A stretch of 64,000 nucleotides of DNA, from contig NZ_CP019893.1 in the NCBI RefSeq assembly GCF_002156705.1, positions 3,286,001 to 3,350,000 on the forward strand, read 5' to 3'. Position numbers and translations under genes: made by a program. The stretch comes from Natrarchaeobaculum aegyptiacum (GTDB lineage: Archaea > Halobacteriota > Halobacteria > Halobacteriales > Natrialbaceae). Shown in pieces: positions 62,419-64,000 of this stretch (its first letter is position 1; every line of letters starts with the position of its first letter). A model generated the notes under the pieces. The model was not told where the DNA came from. It ran no database searches and saw nothing but the letters and a program-made list of their open reading frames with translations.

Positions 62419-62868
62419 TCAGCCGTTCCGATTTCCCGGAGTCGGTACCAGCGTCGACACGCGCGCGTTCTCTTTGATCTGCAATCCACCGTCGGCTACG
62501 GTGAGGGGCATCAACGGCAGGTGCGTCGCCACCAGCATCGTCGGGTGGGACCCACCGCGAGCGAGCAGTTCGTTTCGCGGCTGGAGCCACAGTGGCTGCC
62601 CGGGCTCGAGCAAAAACTCGTTGTGCTGGAGGACGTACTGGCCACCCTCGAGGTCCCACCAGCCGTACTCGTCGTCGGGGTCGCGTTTCTCGGTCGCGAC
62701 CGGCTCGAGGTCGGCGTCTGCGAGTTCGTCGCCACCGAAGTCGAGCCGACCGGGGGCGGCTACCTCGTAGATGGCGCTGACGGTCAGATCGACGCCGTGG
62801 TCGTGGACCTGTGCTGGTTCGTAGACGAGGTTGTCGACCACCTCGCCGAGGGAGTGGTCGGACGACAT
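62419..62868 (-). CDS. dCTP deaminase/dUTPase-superfamily protein
   Basis: A 149-residue protein with QPRNELLARGG, THLPLMPLTVADGGLQIKENARVSTL and GGQYVLQHNEFLLEPGQ, matching the short archaeal dCTP deaminase/dUTPase group. These remove dUTP or make dUMP from dCTP. It is shorter than the usual dCTP deaminase (about 190), so a dUTP-handling role may be more likely; this cannot be settled here. ATG 62868 is the family start; the longer open frame is not real. It lies 40 bp after the ATP-grasp gene on the same strand. Confidence 0.72.
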   Translation of the reverse strand: MSSDHSLGEVVDNLVYEPAQVHDHGVDLTVSAIYEVAAPGRLDFGGDELADADLEPVATEKRDPDDEYGWWDLEGGQYVLQHNEFLLEPGQPLWLQPRNELLARGGSHPTMLVATHLPLMPLTVADGGLQIKENARVSTLVPTPGNRNG

Positions 62869-62908
62869 GCCACTACGTGTGGTCCCGGTGACGGCCAAAA
62901 AACGTTGC

Positions 62909-64000
62909 CTAGAACCGCTCGATCGTGCTCTTGATCGTCTCCGTGATCGACGTGAGCTGGCGACTGCTGGCGGTCGGGGGCTCCTCGAGCGTCTGGTCTC
63001 CCGCAGGCGGGTCGTCCGCGCCGGCAAGCAGCTGTCGGGCGGCGTTGCGACTGTCCTGGACGAACGGACCGAAATCGTCCGGATCGAGGTAGTCGAATCG
63101 CGGGTGCAACGCGAGCGTGAGTGCCATCTCGAGGATCGTCCGCGAGAGCTTGGGGCGGTCGACGACCGGATACTCCTCGTAGAGGATGCTGTGGAGGTGC
63201 AGCAGTTCGCCGCGGAGCAGGTGGCCACCGAGCCCGATGTCGTAATCCGGCGGATCCGGCAGCTCTCGCCCGGTCGCCTGCAGCCAGTAGAGGTACGGAA
63301 AGTCGACGCCAGCTCGGACCGTAAACGGCAGCGACGTCCAGAACCGGGGGTTCACCTCCATCAGTTTGAACTCGCCGGTCTCCGGATCCCGGAGGAACTC
63401 GACCATCGCGAGGCCGTGCCACTCGAGGTGGTCGAGGAGGGCGTGGCCAGCGTCGTACAGTTCGGGGATGTCGACGGACTCTCGATACGCACTCGGACCA
63501 CCGGCGTACTTCCAGCCGCGACGCTGACGGTGCTGGAACGTGGCCACCGCCTCGCCGTCCCGATAGAGCGCGAAGAACGCGTACTCGTCCGAGTCGGGGA
63601 CGTACTCCTGGACGATCGGAACGTGTCCCATCCGGTCGACGAGCCGGGACCGGTCCGGCGCGTGCCCGGCGGGGATGTACCGCGTCGAGAACGGGTTCGT
63701 CTGTCGGGTGTCGAAAGCCGGCGCATACTCGGGCGTGTGAACGGTGTATCGAGGTTTGACGATGCTGTCGTCGTCCCAGGAAGCCCACTCGTCGAATGGC
63801 TTCGTCTCGGGGCTTGCGACCCCTGCCTCGCTCGCCGCGTCGAACAGTCGCACGCGATCCTGGACCGTCCGAAGCTGTGGGAGCGTCGGCCACGCCGTGG
63901 CGATCTCGCTCTCGAGGGATTCGACGTTGCGAGCGAGGACGTAGATGTCAGCCTCCCGAACCGGGATGATCGTGCAGACGTCCTCACGACGGGCGAGCTC
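62909..64000 (-). CDS. ATP-grasp carboxylate-amine ligase-like protein, 5' end outside window
   Basis: About 363 residues of an ATP-grasp enzyme, with the N-terminus beyond the right edge. The frame runs on past a GTG at 63853 to the window edge, where it reads VCTIIPVREADIYVLARNV, so the true start lies outside. Seen are SIVKPRYT (ATP-binding Lys), VPIVQEYVPDSDEYAF and FKLMEVNPRFWTSLPF, with the metal-binding Glu and Asn. Such ligases join a carboxylate to an amine; the substrate is unknown. Confidence 0.85.
   Translation of the reverse strand, partial: ELARREDVCTIIPVREADIYVLARNVESLESEIATAWPTLPQLRTVQDRVRLFDAASEAGVASPETKPFDEWASWDDDSIVKPRYTVHTPEYAPAFDTRQTNPFSTRYIPAGHAPDRSRLVDRMGHVPIVQEYVPDSDEYAFFALYRDGEAVATFQHRQRRGWKYAGGPSAYRESVDIPELYDAGHALLDHLEWHGLAMVEFLRDPETGEFKLMEVNPRFWTSLPFTVRAGVDFPYLYWLQATGRELPDPPDYDIGLGGHLLRGELLHLHSILYEEYPVVDRPKLSRTILEMALTLALHPRFDYLDPDDFGPFVQDSRNAARQLLAGADDPPAGDQTLEEPPTASSRQLTSITETIKSTIERF

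Overview
The window looks like a piece of chromosome from a halophilic archaeon, probably of the Natrialbales, although the genus cannot be read from the sequence alone. The base composition is GC-rich, predicted proteins are acidic, secreted lipoproteins carry twin-arginine signals, and many genes have a TATA-like box centred 25-28 nt before the start codon with no Shine-Dalgarno sequence, which fits leaderless transcripts. Only one clear Shine-Dalgarno was seen, before livM. There is no CRISPR array, rRNA operon, complete insertion sequence or recognisable virus. Two tRNA genes are present, Leu(CAA) and Ser(GGA).

Layout. 1-8.1 kb: a cut-off acetaldehyde dehydrogenase, a MoaD/SAMP-like small modifier, a tungsten aldehyde oxidoreductase, an SLC13-type anion transporter and PEP carboxylase. 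8.1-21.5 kb: a catabolic and uptake district with an aldehyde dehydrogenase, an AMP-ligase homologue lacking a catalytic lysine, a UbiA-like membrane protein, an amidase, and a branched-chain-type ABC importer split between two convergent gene sets (binding protein-LivH-LivM against LivG-LivF-second binding protein). 21.8-34 kb: a soluble PAS-transducer with an altered signalling tip, two genes broken tail to tail, GDPD, a lone receiver protein, an SDR, glutamine synthetase, a group of small redox and DNA-binding proteins, a SprT-like protease, a NosL-like lipoprotein and a histidine kinase with a degenerate receiver. 33.8-34 kb: tRNA-Leu with its 3' end duplicated beside a long hairpin.

34.5-48.5 kb: a membrane protein, a thiolase-like/DUF35 pair, purA, Trm112, a DR2241-CbiX tetrapyrrole pair, a BsuPI-like protein, DUF2797, SRAP with an internal duplication, tRNA-Ser, RidA, and an ABC-2 permease/ATPase/lipoprotein operon. 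48.5-64 kb: threonine ammonia-lyase, a DRG GTPase, a membrane serine hydrolase, TiaS, an HTH regulator with nuclease-like flanking domains, glutaredoxin, a purine permease with a palindrome upstream, a TrkA-like K+ regulator, a universal stress protein, an acyl-CoA ligase/enoyl-CoA hydratase operon, a dCTP deaminase-like protein and a cut-off ATP-grasp ligase.

How the parts work together. Aldehyde and acyl-CoA chemistry recurs (acetaldehyde dehydrogenase, AOR, ALDH, two AMP-ligase family genes, a thiolase-like pair, enoyl-CoA hydratase) next to the split importer and the amidase. This suggests use of organic acids, amides or aldehydes, but no substrate can be named. No complete, unambiguous new system stands out. 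The best leads are the tRNA-Leu duplication and hairpin, the split importer whose LivG lacks the usual signature motif, the thiolase-like protein without its nucleophile, and the palindromes at a winged-helix gene and at the purine permease.
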